From NCBI GenBank assembly GCA_015698045.1, contig BLAL01000006.1, positions 62,001 through 126,000 of the forward strand: a stretch of 64,000 nucleotides of DNA, given 5' to 3'. The position numbers were made by a program, and so were the translations under genes. The notes below the pieces were generated by a model, which was given only the letters and a program-made list of their open reading frames with translations, had not been told where the DNA came from and ran no database searches. Position 1 is the first letter of the stretch. Every line of letters starts with the position of its first letter. The stretch comes from Rhizophagus clarus. Lineage: Eukaryota > Glomeromycota > Glomeromycetes > Glomerales > Glomeraceae. Positions 1 through 12,109 of this stretch are shown one piece after another.

Positions 1-53
1 CGTTGATTAGATAAATTAATTGCCTTGGTATATAGCCTAATCTAAATACTGAC

Positions 54-365
54 CTCTTTGATCAAATTTGTAATGATATTTGATTCAAAAAAAGACTTGA
101 GAACTACACGATTGCTTATTCCCGATACTTTCCAAGGTTCCCAATTTTTCCGATCTTCATAATTATATCGAGATCCTGAAAAATTTCCTAAATAAATTGT
201 TGAGAAACCCCCACTTCCAATCTTCTTTATTTGTCCAAATTTAAAAGGAATAACTTCAAGGAACGTATGATTCAATTTTTTAGCATTAAGTTGTGATTGC
301 CTAATAATCTTATTAAGTTCTCGATTACCACTTGTCCAATTTTTAAAATCTTCCTCAATAATCAT
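54..365 (-). CDS. Protein kinase N-lobe exon, truncated by the window edge
   Basis: First visible exon of a TKL-like protein kinase. Residues 1-104 hold the family linker (N-W-T-S-G-N near residue 9), a glycine-rich loop with the core GSGGFSTIY near residue 50, and a beta3 segment VVLKSF whose Lys is the expected ATP-binding lysine. The exon ends at AAAGAG followed by a GT donor, the same N/K-E-V position used by every other kinase in this window. The catalytic C-lobe would lie left of base 1. The ATG at 365 may not be the true start. An upstream minus-strand stretch to about 480 contains C-x2-C and lies in another frame, and the CAG before this ATG could be a splice acceptor joining a Cys-ribbon exon. 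It could equally be a broken copy. Confidence 0.7.
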
Positions 366-3318
366 CTGATAGCATTTTCACAATCGAATGCTTTAGGTAA
401 GATTTTAAGTTTTTCAGGGTATCTATTATTACATATGAAGCATTTATTACGAGGTCGATGTTTATTCAAAAAGTCTTTAGTTTTTTTTTATATATAACTG
501 TCCAGAGCCAGTAACCACTTTTCAATGGTGGCATTGATTGAGACAGTTTTCCAGTTTCTTGTGACATTGTGGATTAATATTTTAATAATCTTTAATTTAA
601 TAAATTTAATAAATTTAAAGAGGTTTTTGTATAAATTTAGTAGAATCTTGGAAGCTTAAAACCGTTATATTTAAATGATTTGAATGATAGACCTCAAATT
701 TGCTAAATGCGGTTTTTCGGCAAATGGATCGGTAATGATAAGAATAGTTTACTATGTTTTTTTTTTAGTTTCGTCTCGAAATTAATCTGGGACTAGTTTT
801 TATTTTATTCTTTACTATCTTTAAAATAAATATTCAAGTTACTTTATGGGCGTTAAATCGTATTTTTTTTATAAAAATGGAAAATAGAAATATTCCAAGT
901 CTTTAAAAAACTTTATTTAATGAAAACACTTATTTTACATACATTACATTATAATGTTTTTATCTTATAAACAATAATATTGAATCTTTTTAACAAAAAA
1001 AAAACAATTTTTTTTTTTTTTTACAAACATATACTTCTTAATATTTATCAAAAAAAAACCTTTCATTTAACCAGTCTCGTTGTTATAAAATAAAAGAAAA
1101 TTTTATATTATTCATATTTAAATTTTACAAATTATATGATGATAATAAGTGACAATACTAAGACTGTAATGACTGAATGAAACATTATAATATAAATAAA
1201 TCAATAAATCAAAACAAGTAATAAAAATGACACTGCCATTTTTTTAAAAGATAATTCATTTGTAAATCATTTTTGATTATCTCTGTGAGATTAAAAGAAC
1301 AATAGGATTATATGTTCGATGTTTTTTCTATAATGAAACAGACTGGTAGATCCGTGTGACAGGACATACCTAATACTGTAATATTAAAAAATTACATTCT
1401 TACTTATCATAATTTAAAGTTGTAAATATATTAGGACATGAAAAAAACGTGTATAAATAAAGAGTAAAAATTAATTTTGAGGTGATGCTAAAATAGTAAA
1501 CTATTTTTAACATGGGTCGGGATTACTACCCCGATAAATGGTCAATGCCTCAATGGCCAGGTCATTCATTACGGATCGTCGGGAAATTAAAATCCGTATC
1601 TTATCGACGAGAAACTAGTGTTCAAATATACACAAAGTGATACCAAAACGGGTAATTCTTATTTTTTGACTTTGGAAAGTATGTCGATGTAATAGATAGA
1701 AGTCGATGTAATAGATAGAATACAGACAGAATTTTGCCTAGATTCATAATATCATTATAAAATTATTACAATAATAATTAATAGTAATTTATGTAAAAAT
1801 AAAATAACTCTTCACATTCTACATTTTTTAACCGATGTGAATATAGTGGCATTTCAACGAAAAATTATATGATTTACAGAGAATTGCGAAGGACAACTAA
1901 TTTGTATCCAATATCATTATAATGAACGATGGAATTTGAAACTGTTAAAGAGAAGCTGAAACAAACTTAATTATTATGCAAAATATATCAGTTTTTTATG
2001 TCATTCCTTTGCTTGTTTGATATTCGGAACTTTAATGAAGCATTCAATTCGGCAACATACCCGAGAATTAGTGCTATAATTAATCATGAAAAAGAAGCAC
2101 TAAAGATATGAACAATACAAAAATGCATCAATATCAAAAACAAAAAAAAAATACTAAGAATAAAACTTGCTCTTGGAGCCTAACTGACTCAACAACAATT
2201 ACACATATTTCGTCATCCCAACGGCCGACATTCAAGAAAATGAAGAATATCACCAACCTCATAAAGGTTTAAAGAATTAAAAAATATTTTTATTTGAATT
2301 AATTTTACGAAAAATAATAATTTGCCTACATCAAGTGCGCCGCTGTTTAAATTATATACCCTATATATTAGTTATTGGTTTTTGAATAAGAATATTAAAA
2401 TATTGTCTGAACCGCCTTCAGAACACTTTATTCAATTATTATTTTATTATATAAATATTTATAATTTATATTATTATATTAAAATATTTTTTTTTCTGTA
2501 ATTTTTATTATAAAAAATATGTTGTAAAAGATCGTAAATTATTTGTAAATTATTTTTTAAGAAAATCATCCTATGATAAAGTTTTTTTAAAAAAAACCAC
2601 AATAAAATATTGTCAACAACCACTTATTAAAACGTTATTATTCGCGCGATTAACATCACTTCTATCTTGGTAAGTTATTAAAATATTGCTAAAATATATT
2701 TGGTGGAGGAAATTACTATGTTTATACAATTGCACTATTTTAAAAATATAATAGTAAAAAAAATTATGCGAAAAATATGGTTTTGGAAACAATGAAAATC
2801 CTTACTCGCCCAAGTTTAACTATGAAAGTTGAAACGCTAGAGTGGATAGATTGAAGCTGAAAGACTTTTCCCAGTCAATTCATTAAGATGAGCGTGAGAG
2901 ACTCATAAAAAAAATCTTGAGGACAACTTTATATAACTACAAGAAGAATATATAGATAATTTGGAAGTCTCAAAGTACTTAATTAATATAATTGAAAGCT
3001 AAAAAAGGATTAATAAACAAATTGAAAACCAGAATGTTCTACGTGAAGGATTGGATCATTTACTCAGTTATCAAGAGCTTAAAGTTGTATGTAAAAAAAA
3101 GTACGAAATAAAATGGTAAACTATGCCGAAATAGAGAAAAGATAGAGTGGATAATATTTGATGTATTTTGAGGTTTCATTTTTTTTCAGAGTAATTGTTA
3201 TAATTTTTTTAGCAAGAAATATTATTATTCTGCTTTATCGAAAATTTCATACTTAGTCAGTTTAATATTTTTTTTTGGATAATATTCATTTACTTATCGA
3301 AATATTTGAAATCATGCG
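366..3318. other. AT-rich intergenic stretch, no supported gene
   Basis: About 3 kb of AT-rich DNA with many poly-A/T runs and dense stops on both strands. The right side of the kinase exon (about 380-480, minus) may encode the missing Cys-ribbon. Two short ATG-initiated ORFs stand out only weakly: a 42-residue one at 1512 (plus), locally richer in G+C than its surroundings, and a 54-residue Lys/Asn/Thr-rich one near 2108 (plus). I recognise neither. A direct repeat of about 21 bp (gtcgatgtaatagatagaa) occurs twice around 1682-1722. Confidence 0.4.
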
Positions 3319-3591
3319 TCAATAAATTCTTGTTTCTCTTAAATTGTCTTTTTTGATACTCAATGGTTTTTTATTACATTTATTAATAGATATAACCCTC
3401 TTTAGAATATAGATCCTGCTGATCAATACTTTCTGGTTATCACGTGTTGTACCGCTACTTAAATGATTAAAGTAAAGTATGTATGCAAATCTCGGCCGTA
3501 ACACATCTATTATGGCATCAATGATCAGTTTCTCTTTTTTTTGGGAGTGGCGTGGCAATAATGGATCAAAAACATTATTAAATGACAACAA
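3319..3591 (-). CDS. Unrecognised small ORF (90 codons), doubtful
   Basis: A 90-residue open frame with an ATG at 3591, basic overall, with no motif I recognise and no signal peptide or clear membrane segment. It is in an otherwise gene-free region upstream of and divergent from the kinase-Sel1 gene starting at 3707. It may be a chance ORF or a relic. It is listed only because it is the longest frame in the stretch. Confidence 0.15.
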   Translation of the reverse strand: MLSFNNVFDPLLPRHSQKKEKLIIDAIIDVLRPRFAYILYFNHLSSGTTRDNQKVLISRIYILKRVISINKCNKKPLSIKKDNLRETRIY

Positions 3592-3706
3592 AAAGAAAAC
3601 AGGATTTAAAAAGAGAAGAAAATTTTATTTATTTATTTTTTTTTTTTTTTTTTGAAAATTAAACGTACTTATTTATCAAACAATAATTATTATTTCATTA
3701 TTTATC

Positions 3707-6218
3707 ATGGTTAATATTGAAAATTCATCGACTAATAAAAATGATGAATGGATTGAAGAAGCCATCGCCAACCATTATTTTAAATTTTACGATTTCAAAA
3801 ATTTTAAAAATATTAAAAAAGTTGGTTCCGGTGGATTTGGGAAAGTTTTTCGTGCAAATTGGAAAAATTCGGAACAAATTTTAGCTTTGAAATCTTTTTT
3901 TGTACTTAATGATGTTACAATTGAAGCAATCAAACGTGAGGTAAAATAAATAAATGTTATACGATATACGTACGATATGTATATATATATACTTTTAATT
4001 TATATTCTAATTTATATTCTAATTCATTATTCTAAATTCTTTTAGTTAATACTTCAACGTGAAGTTGATTTTCATAATAATGTTATTCGTTTCTTCGGAA
4101 TCACAAAATGCGGATCAGGTATTATAAAAAATAATAATCTTATAAACTGTTTATTTCATAAGCCATAAATTTATTATTGTTTTTTTTTTTTTGTATATAT
4201 GTATATATATATATAATCAGATGATTCAATTAATATGTTAAGCAATTATTTATTAGTAATGGAGTATGCTGATAGCGGTACTCTTCAAGATTATTTAAAG
4301 AATAATTTCAACAATCTTACTTGGAAGCATAAATTAGATATCGCTCATCAATTGGCTTGCGCCATTTCATGTTTACATAACGAAAGGATTGTACATCGTG
4401 ATTTGGTAAATATATTTTCCTTTTGCTAATTTATAAATTAGGCTTAAAATGTTAATAAGATTATCACTTTATACAAATTATAATAGCATTCCGGAAATAT
4501 TTTAGTTCATCAAGGTATCATCAAATTGGCTGATTTTGGATTGTCAAAGAGGATTGAAGAAACATCTAATGGTAAACAATATTCAAAATTATATGGTATT
4601 ATTCCTTATGTTGATCCAAAGAGAATGGCGGAACAAAATTATAAATTAAATGAAATGAGCGATGTTTATAGTATTGGCGTATTGTTATGGGAAATTTCAA
4701 GTGGTCAACGACCTTTTAAAAATATATCATATGATATTGCTTTGATTAATAAAATTGGAAAAGGTTCTAGAGAAAATCCTATTCATGGTACTCCTAATGC
4801 TTACGTTAATCTTTATACAAGTAAATATCTATAAACATTTATCTACTGTATTTAATTATATAGTATTTATTCTAATGCTTTTTTTCTTTTTAGAATGTTG
4901 GGATGGAGATCCAGCTTCCCGTCCAATCATAAGTGAAGTAATTGATCAATTAAAAGAGATTATATCATCAATCGACGAAATTAGCGAAAATGATTTGTAT
5001 AATAATATTGTACATGAATCATATGAATCACATGAATCACAATCAACAATTGATGAAAATTCTAACGCTTCCACCATTGGTTTAAGTAGATTGATTACAA
5101 ATGAAATAAAGGAATATTTTGAACAAGAAATAAAAAAAGTAGTTGATAAATTAATTATATTTATTTTCAATGAAGAGAAAGAATTGGAAGAATCTATTAT
5201 TTACAATCAATGTAAAATCCATGATATCGAACCAAAAGAAATTCTTGAGTGGTTATTAGATAATCAGTATGATTCAAATCATATTTTTTTACTTGGAGTT
5301 TTTAATTATTTAGGAATTGGAACTAATGTTAATAAGAAAAAATCTATTGAATTATATGAAAGAGCATCAAATTATGAACATAGTGTAGCTCAGTATTATC
5401 TTGCTTGCATATATAAAGAAGGAAAACATATTTATCGAGATAACCAAAAAATTCTTCAATTGCTTGAAAATTCAGCTGAAGGAGGGTATTTAAATGGAAT
5501 TAATATGTTGGGAGAATGTCATTATTTTGGAATTGGAACTAGCGTTAATAAGGAAAAAGCATTTGAACTATTTGAAGAAGCAGCAAATTTAGGACATCAT
5601 GCAGCTCAATACAAACTTGCTAAAATGTATAGAAATGGAGATGGTGTTGAAGAAGATGATGATAAAGTATTTGAATTGGCTAAGAAGTCGGCTGAAGGAA
5701 AAAATTTAGATGGAATATACATGTATGGATTTTGTTATAGTGAAGGAATTGGAACTAACGTTGATAAAGAGAAGGCATTTGAATTATTTAAAGAAGCATC
5801 AAACTTGGGACATAAGTTAGCTAAAGGTAGTCTCGCCATATTATATGAAAATGGAGAAGGTACTGAACAAAATTTTGATAAAGCAGCTGAATTGTATAAA
5901 GAAATATATAATGAAGGATGGTCAAATTTATTTTGTGCAATAGTAGATTGCTCTAATTTTGATAATGCCAAAAAAGATGAAATTAAAAAAAAGGTTAGAG
6001 AAAAATCCATCAAATTAATCAATACTTTTGTTGATGGAATGGATAAACATGATAAGCTTACCTTTCATGAGTATTTAGCACTATTTAGTAAACCAATGTA
6101 CATGATTAATCCTACTAAAGCTGTTGCTGAAAATTATAAAACTGGGGAAGGAATTGTGAGAAATATACTAAATGTATATTATAGGAGTGCAGATGAAATT
6201 AAAAAATTTAAAAATTGA
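3707..6218 (+). CDS. Protein kinase with C-terminal Sel1-like repeats
   Basis: Five exons: 3707-3940, 4046-4118, 4221-4405, 4487-4820 and 4894-6218. All introns are GT-AG, and the total of 2151 nt gives 716 residues in one frame. The kinase domain has the loop GSGGFGKVF (about residue 40), beta3 K62, catalytic HRDL-H-S-G-N, a normal DFG (LADFGLSK), and a P-Y-V-D-P sequence where APE is expected, then C-W-D-x-D-P-x-x-R-P. The 441-residue last exon carries about five to six Sel1-like repeats, recognisable by Y-G-I-G-T and A-x-x-G-H-x-x-A-Q/K. This kinase-Sel1 architecture is a known expanded type in Rhizophagus. The Sel1 solenoid is expected to bind partner proteins. Unlike the others in the window it lacks the Cys-ribbon/WTSGN N-terminus and keeps DFG. 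Every motif is intact, so it is probably functional. Confidence 0.9.
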
Positions 6219-6868
6219 AAAGGATAAAATAGATATTTTCTTTATTTGTATTATGACATTTTTCATATTTTTATCGTACTTATCTTTATTTTTATGTATT
6301 AACGTTAATGAATTGTTGACTTAACGTCTCGCTTAATGTAGTAATTAGAATAAGATAACAATTAAATAAATATACTACTGTTTTTAATAAACGAATTTAT
6401 TATTACTAACTCTTAAACAACTAACCCAATATAAAATATCTTGATAAATTATAAAGGAATGTACAGTATGTGTATATGAAATTATATTAGATTTACGTAA
6501 AAATTTCGCAATAATTCACGTATCATTGGTGTTAGAATGAGATAAATTGAAAGTCTTGGAATGATTTAGTCTTGTTACTGTATAAATTTCTACCCAAAAT
6601 ACATAATATTTGAAACTCACTTTAATTTAACTTAATATAATCTTAGCCGTTATGATTTTTATTTAATTGAAAAAATTTTATTTTTAAATAGCGTATGAAA
6701 GAAAATCAAATAACCCAATATACTCTAAAGTTACTAATCGTATACTACAGTAATGGAAAACATTGTATTTACTAATTTAAACCAATTTAACAGTAAAAAT
6801 AATAACAATTTTTTTTAAAAAAAGAAACTACTGCATTTTCATCCTTCGGTTGATCTTTTTTTGTCTCA
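6219..6868. other. Intergenic, nothing recognised
   Basis: About 650 bp of AT-rich DNA between the 3' ends of the kinase-Sel1 gene (plus) and the membrane-protein gene (minus), so it should contain both terminators. I see no ORF, inverted repeat or conserved block. Confidence 0.5.
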
Positions 6869-7977
6869 TCAATTGGTGTTTTTTATTTCATGCATTTCAT
6901 CAATCTTTGCCTGCATTTCGTCAAATTTCGTCTGCATTGTTTTCTGCATTTCATCAATTGTTGCCTGCATTGTTTTCTGCTTTTCGTCAATTTTTTCCAC
7001 TGATATTTCTGTCTCCTTAAGTATTTTTTTCGTGTTGCCATCATGTATAAAACTCCTGATCAAACAGTTGTTGAACAAGCAAGGAAGTCACCAGGCACCT
7101 TATCAGAAAAATAGGATACATTTCTTGTTAAAGATAGAACGAGTATAAACACACACGCTTTAACAAAGTAAAAATTAATCGGCCAGATTAATGTAATCAA
7201 TAATGTTTGAAGAATATTTGGGAAATAAAAACATATAATAATTATTGAATAAATTACTTTTCTTTTCGTCACTTTATCTAATATCCTATCAAAATAAATA
7301 CCATATAAAACTAGAGTTATAAAAAATGACACAAAAGAAACTAAGCATGTTCCGAATAATGTAAGAAATATTATAGAAATTGAATCAAAATCGTGTCTAG
7401 TTGAAATAATAACTATCCAAAATATTGGAATAACTATAACCGGAAAAAATACCAGGAAGTAAAAGGCTAAACCAGAGCCAATACCATTATAATCAATTTC
7501 ACTAATTTTTTCCCAATTAATTATTACGAGTACTGCGCAAATTACGTGTAAACACATGTTTATGATTGAAAATATCTTTATGCTCATCAAATCATCATAG
7601 GCAAAAGAAACTATCAGTGGAATCATCCAAGTGATCATATTATATAATACATCGTCTAGAATTGGTAATACTTTATTTTTTATAGACCCTTGTTTTCCTG
7701 AAACATTGAGCAAAATCACAAAAAAGATCGGAAAAAATGTGTTAAGAATTGCATCATACAAATCTTCTTGTGATTCATAAGTTTTGTCAACAAATGATGC
7801 AATTGATGCTGAAGTAAATGGAAAGAATGAAAAGAACACAATATTCCAAATTATAAAATTCAAATTGTTTGATATGCCGTTAGTTTTCCTTTTAATAGTA
7901 TGGTATTTAATCCCATCCCTGAGCGTTGTGGATTCAAAAATGGAACCATGTTTTTTAATTTCTTGATAATTGTTCAT
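6869..7977 (-). CDS. Multi-pass membrane protein with repetitive coiled-coil tail
   Basis: The main ORF (7060-7977, 305 residues) begins at an ATG at 7977 and has about eight hydrophobic segments, starting at residues 39, 85, 115, 135, 170, 200, 240 and 265 approximately. It is therefore an integral membrane protein of unknown function. Directly downstream, overlapping in another frame (6869-7078), lies a hydrophilic segment built on a repeated M-Q-x-x-x-D-E pattern, a strong coiled-coil signature. A phase-0 intron joins the two: donor AAT-GTATCC (near 7103) or AAG-GTGCCT (near 7091), acceptor ACTTAAG before GAG-ACA (near 7018). It would give an approximately 340-residue protein with a C-terminal cytosolic coiled coil. 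The splice is inference. A frameshift is the alternative. No family was recognised. Confidence 0.55.
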
Positions 7978-9630
7978 AGCGAATTTTTATAGCGAATTTG
8001 TGGGATAAATATATTAAATTGTTTTATACAATGTGGATCGAATGTATCGTTATATTCAGCCTCAGTAAAATGAATTGCATAAAAAGTTGTACAGTACCTC
8101 GCTTGTGATAACCATCATGCATATGCAAATGAATATATGTTACACCTCAATAAGTTTCATGTTTATCGTTTATTTTTAATTTCCATCATTTTTTAAAGTT
8201 CATATTTGTAATATTACTTAATAGAGTATACACAATAATCAAAATAAATTTATCGTATTCACAAACATTACAGTATATACTTTTCATTTCGCAAGAAATA
8301 TCACATAACTCCCCAGTTAGTAAAAAAAAGTTCAAAATCAGACCGACATTAAGTAATTCTAGCTAGAGAATTATATTAAGCTTATTTTACAATGGTATAA
8401 TCTTGTTATTACGATTAAAATATACATAAGTCACATTGGGTATTACAATTTTTTAATATTGCTATACTTTGTTTGCGTAATTTTTAAATATGAATACAAG
8501 AAAATATATAAAGAAATCTGTACAATTTTTGTTTTGACCTACCACTTTGAATAAACTTTGTCAATAAAATTCAGTAAATATCAAAAATTTCTTCTACTGT
8601 ACATATTTTTGAATGATTGTTTAATAATAATATGTACTTTACACATAAATGAAATAATATGTACATAGTTTTAATTTTTATTCGCTTTCTGTTTACTAAT
8701 TAAATATTTTCGATCGATTAATAACATTTTTGTACGACGTTTGATATGAAAGATTTTGAGACCGAAAAGGAAAAAGAAAAAGGACAAAACAACGAGTTTG
8801 CAATGAGCGATGAACGAAATAAACTAATTTAACCGTTTCAGGTTAATTTACAATTTCACAAGGTTACAGTATTCTTATTATACTTCCATCGTTAAATTTG
8901 ATTTTCCATTTTTAAATAGGAATTGACAACTTCACCAACTGGCACAATTGTCTGATAATGTAGGAGATGAACCATTTTTCTTTTTTTAATTTGGATACGC
9001 AAAGATTTTAATAAGAGATTTCGAGTTTTTTTTTTTACTCTAGCAAACTTTTCGTCACGTTTCTTTTTTGTCTATTTATTGTAGGTTTCGGTTTTGATTT
9101 AAGTCAAAGGACAAATAGGGTAAATAGTCATTTTTCCTGATAGAAGGAAACCGCTGAAAAGTACGTTTCATATTAAAAGTTTTAAGTTCAAAGTTTAAAA
9201 AAAGTTCAGGCATTTCACGTCAAAGGTTTATTCTAAGTCTACCGATTTACCAATTTTTAGTCTAGTATAAGGTCTTTTCTCACTGCAGCACTTTCAAAAT
9301 AATACGCACGTGTTCTTTTGACATTTTAGAATAATTTATAAAATTCGTATGATCTATAATCACCTAATTTATTCTGAGTTAAATTTTTCACGTACCCGTT
9401 ATGTGTTAAGGTTAACTTTTTTTGTTCCATTTATGCAATGTTATAGGCAAAACATTCGTTCCTTATCAGTTATGAGATTAAATCAAAATACAAATTGAAG
9501 TATTCAATAACACATCTAACTGCGGCGTGTATCAGATAGTTGACTCATTGGTCATCATTTGACCTATAAAATCTTCCAAGGATTAAAAGTAATGGTGATA
9601 AAATAGGACAAATAAATGTAAAATAAATAC
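7978..9630. other. Intergenic, nothing recognised
   Basis: About 1.65 kb of AT-rich sequence up to the left LTR. A Lys/Glu-rich open frame of about 29 codons (ATG near 8746, plus) is the only ORF of note and is not convincing. The retrotransposon target site (ATAC) lies at its right end. Confidence 0.4.
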
Positions 9631-10199
9631 TGTAAATGCCAGTTCTTTTATGCTTATGAAAATAAGCGTTGTATATATGTAGCAGAAGGTTTTTATTAAT
9701 TAAATGTAAATGCGAAAGTGAAATAAAATATAATAAATTACTAATAAACGTTTCACCGTTGATCAATTTGCGAAGGTTACACGATCAACTTAAACAAGAA
9801 AAACGTAAATTAATCGGTTGCGAATAGGTAATGCACACACTAGCAATTACACTCAGACGCAAGCATTAATTTACAAATAAACTAACACTTTAACAACGAG
9901 ATAACTTATTAAATAAATGCTTTATTTTATTTAAAACGAAATTATCTGTTTTTACATTGATTAAAAACGCCTATATTTATACAAAAAACAACTACACTAA
10001 ATTTACTTGACATATCTAACATATCACATAAATGCTACTTATTTCATATATTTCACATATTTGTTATATTGCATATGTTTAACATATCAAACATTTGCAA
10101 TATTCGTAACATTTATAACATTTGTGACATTCGCAACATTCGTGACATTCGCAACATTCGCAACATGATCAGCGATCACGTGACTGTTCGATCGTAACA
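9631..10199 (-). repeat. 3' LTR of the Ty3/gypsy element
   Basis: A 569-bp LTR matching the right copy with no difference seen by eye. In element orientation it starts TGTTACG and ends TTTACA. Near its start it carries a CACGTG E-box (about 10177-10182) followed by tandem 9-mers of the type GAATGTTGC/GAATGTCAC. It also has TATAAATA (9974-9981 complement) and AATAAA-like signals. Confidence 0.95.
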
Positions 10200-10636
10200 T
10201 CACTCCCTCCCAAATTTTCAACTCCGTTGAAAATTTCAATGGAATTTAGAACCAAATCCTTATATTCAGTTGAACTGAGCTTCCGAATCATGGTGGAGGT
10301 TGTATGAACGGTCCGCATAATTTGTTCTACTCCTTGAACCTCAAAAATATAATATGTCCGAATAGCAATTGTCCGAAAGTGTGTAGTTAATCGTTGTAAA
10401 AATTGTCTTCGTTGCGTGTTTCCTTTTATTTCTACCTCCAAAAGCTGTCCCAGGTAGAAAACATTTACTAGCATTAATATTCGGTCATCAATTCGATTTG
10501 CCCTTTCTATAGCAATGTTTATTGCATCAAATTTTTCTTCTATGCTAGCAGTGGTGACATAAGGTGGTGGATATGGCAGAATATTAATGGGTTGTGATTG
10601 TCGTAAGTCGTCTAAGATCCTTTGATAAGCATTCAT
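10169..10636 (-). CDS. Extra ORF downstream of integrase, overlapping the 3' LTR
   Basis: A 155-residue ORF between integrase and the 3' LTR. The stop lies 31 bp inside the LTR, so the last ten or so residues are LTR-encoded and the polypurine tract lies within its coding sequence. The product is helical-looking and hydrophilic apart from one moderately hydrophobic stretch (R-I-L-M-L-V-N-V-F-Y, about residue 55). It has no signal peptide, transmembrane helix or Cys pattern, so it does not resemble an envelope protein. I do not recognise the family. Typical Ty3/gypsy elements carry no gene here. It could be an accessory protein or a captured host fragment. Confidence 0.5.
   Translation of the reverse strand: MNAYQRILDDLRQSQPINILPYPPPYVTTASIEEKFDAINIAIERANRIDDRILMLVNVFYLGQLLEVEIKGNTQRRQFLQRLTTHFRTIAIRTYYIFEVQGVEQIMRTVHTTSTMIRKLSSTEYKDLVLNSIEIFNGVENLGGSDVTIEQSRDR
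10201..10215 (-). promoter_or_regulatory. Polypurine tract for plus-strand priming
   Basis: On the minus strand TTTGGGAGGGAGTGA sits directly against the inner edge of the 3' LTR, the standard place for the PPT. It also lies inside the extra ORF. Confidence 0.7.
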
Positions 10637-10639
10637 TTC

Positions 10640-10755
10640 AGATATAAAAAAAAATAATAAAAAAAAAATAATAATGATAATAATAATAATAAAATAATAA
10701 TAATAATAACTATATAATCAAAAATAAAAATAAACCACACATATATATATATAAA

Positions 10756-10800
<45 letters not shown>
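10640..10800. repeat. AAT microsatellite and approximately 40-bp poly-T
   Basis: Between the extra ORF and integrase: irregular (AAT)n at about 10650-10708, a short AT run at 10741-10753, then an uninterrupted T run from about 10757. In element orientation this is an A-tract immediately after the integrase stop. It could be a relic of a reverse-transcribed poly-A tail at an internal junction. Confidence 0.8.
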
Positions 10801-10801
<1 letters not shown>

Positions 10802-10852
10802 TTACATGCATGCAATGATTATGTCATCAACCATGTATTCATGCATGATAGT

Positions 10853-12109
10853 CTATTTGCGTTGATGATACAATTTTAATCGTTCCGAATTCACTGGAAC
10901 TTTTAAAATTTTTCCTTCAATGGTGCGCAGTTTATATGCACCATTTCCAAGCACTTCATGCACATAATAGGGGCCTTTCCATCTTTCTTGAAGCTTCTGT
11001 TTGCCTCTTAATTGACTTTGATATAGAAGCACGAGGTCTCCAATTTTATATTGCATTATATGGAGATCTTCATCATGCTGCTTCTTCTGCTTCTGTTGCG
11101 CCTTGCATATATTATCCTGTGTTTCTAGGCGATCAACTACTACCTTTCCGGTAAGTGTGTGAATGCGGTTTAGGAGATCATCTTGGGGGTTCTCTTCAGC
11201 ACATTTACTTTGCATAGTAGAGACTGCAAATTCAATTGGTAACACAGCATCGCGACCATACATCAAATAAAATGGTTCATGCCGTGTGGTGCTGTGGCAT
11301 TTTGTTCTATATGCAAATAAGACAGATGATAAATATAAGTCCCAATCATCTTTATTTGCATTTGCATATTTTGCAATAGCTTCACATAAAGTCCGATTGA
11401 AGCGTTCCACTAGGCCATTAGTTTGGGGATGATATGCTGTAGATAATCGGTGCTTGACTCCTAAATTATCACATAAAGAAGCCAACATTTCATTCACAAA
11501 ATGTGTTCCACGATCGGTTAATATCTCCTTTGGGCATCCATGGCGGCATATAATGTCTTCATAAAAAAATGAGACAACTGATGAAGCTTTCGCATTAGGG
11601 ATTGCACGGGCTTCTGGCCATTTTGTCAAGTACTCAGTGGCAACAACAATATACATGTTACCATTTTTTGTTTTAGGCAGTGGGCCAACAATATCCATTC
11701 CGATTCTATCGAATGGTTGCCCAACTTTTATTGGATGGAGTGGTTCAGTGCGGCGATTTTTGCCCCTTCGTTGGCATTCATCACAAGTTCGTACATATTG
11801 ACGAACATCATTAAACATTTGTGGCCAATAGTATCGAATTTTTACCCTTCGGTACATTTCATCAACTGAAAAGTGACCTGCTAGAGGATCCGAGTGCATA
11901 TGGTACAAAATATCCTCTATTTCACTTTCCTTTGCAACTCGTATTGGTCTATTAGGGTTATCTTTATTTTTCTTATAAAGATGATCATCTAAAACAATAA
12001 AATATCTTGATTTCCGTTTGATCGAGGCACGTTGCTGCGTATCGAGATGTGTTGGCATTGATCGTGTCGTTAAAAATTGAATGAGGGTGTAATATGTATT
12101 TAAATCCAT
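10853..12109 (-). CDS. Ty3/gypsy integrase in a separate ORF
   Basis: 418 residues, a complete retroviral-type integrase. An N-terminal HHCC zinc domain has His72/His79 and Cys109/Cys112. The rve core has the catalytic triad D139 (G-M-D-I-V-G-P), D199 (L-T-D-R-G-T-H-F) and E235 (N-G-L-V-E-R-F), which is D,D35E spacing. The C-terminal GPY/F module reads W-K-G-P-Y-Y-V-H-E-V-L-G-N-G-A-Y-K-L. It would integrate element cDNA in the nucleus. It is not fused to RNase H: the pol frame stops at 12196, 87 bp upstream of this ATG, and this frame has a TGA two codons before the ATG. Translation may use reinitiation, readthrough plus shift, or a spliced mRNA. The region also looks more AT-rich than gag-pol. 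Confidence 0.92.
   Translation of the reverse strand: MDLNTYYTLIQFLTTRSMPTHLDTQQRASIKRKSRYFIVLDDHLYKKNKDNPNRPIRVAKESEIEDILYHMHSDPLAGHFSVDEMYRRVKIRYYWPQMFNDVRQYVRTCDECQRRGKNRRTEPLHPIKVGQPFDRIGMDIVGPLPKTKNGNMYIVVATEYLTKWPEARAIPNAKASSVVSFFYEDIICRHGCPKEILTDRGTHFVNEMLASLCDNLGVKHRLSTAYHPQTNGLVERFNRTLCEAIAKYANANKDDWDLYLSSVLFAYRTKCHSTTRHEPFYLMYGRDAVLPIEFAVSTMQSKCAEENPQDDLLNRIHTLTGKVVVDRLETQDNICKAQQKQKKQHDEDLHIMQYKIGDLVLLYQSQLRGKQKLQERWKGPYYVHEVLGNGAYKLRTIEGKILKVPVNSERLKLYHQRK

Noticed and set aside
1512-1640. 42-codon ORF in a GC-richer patch
   Set aside because: Too short, no motif, no neighbouring exons with matching phase.
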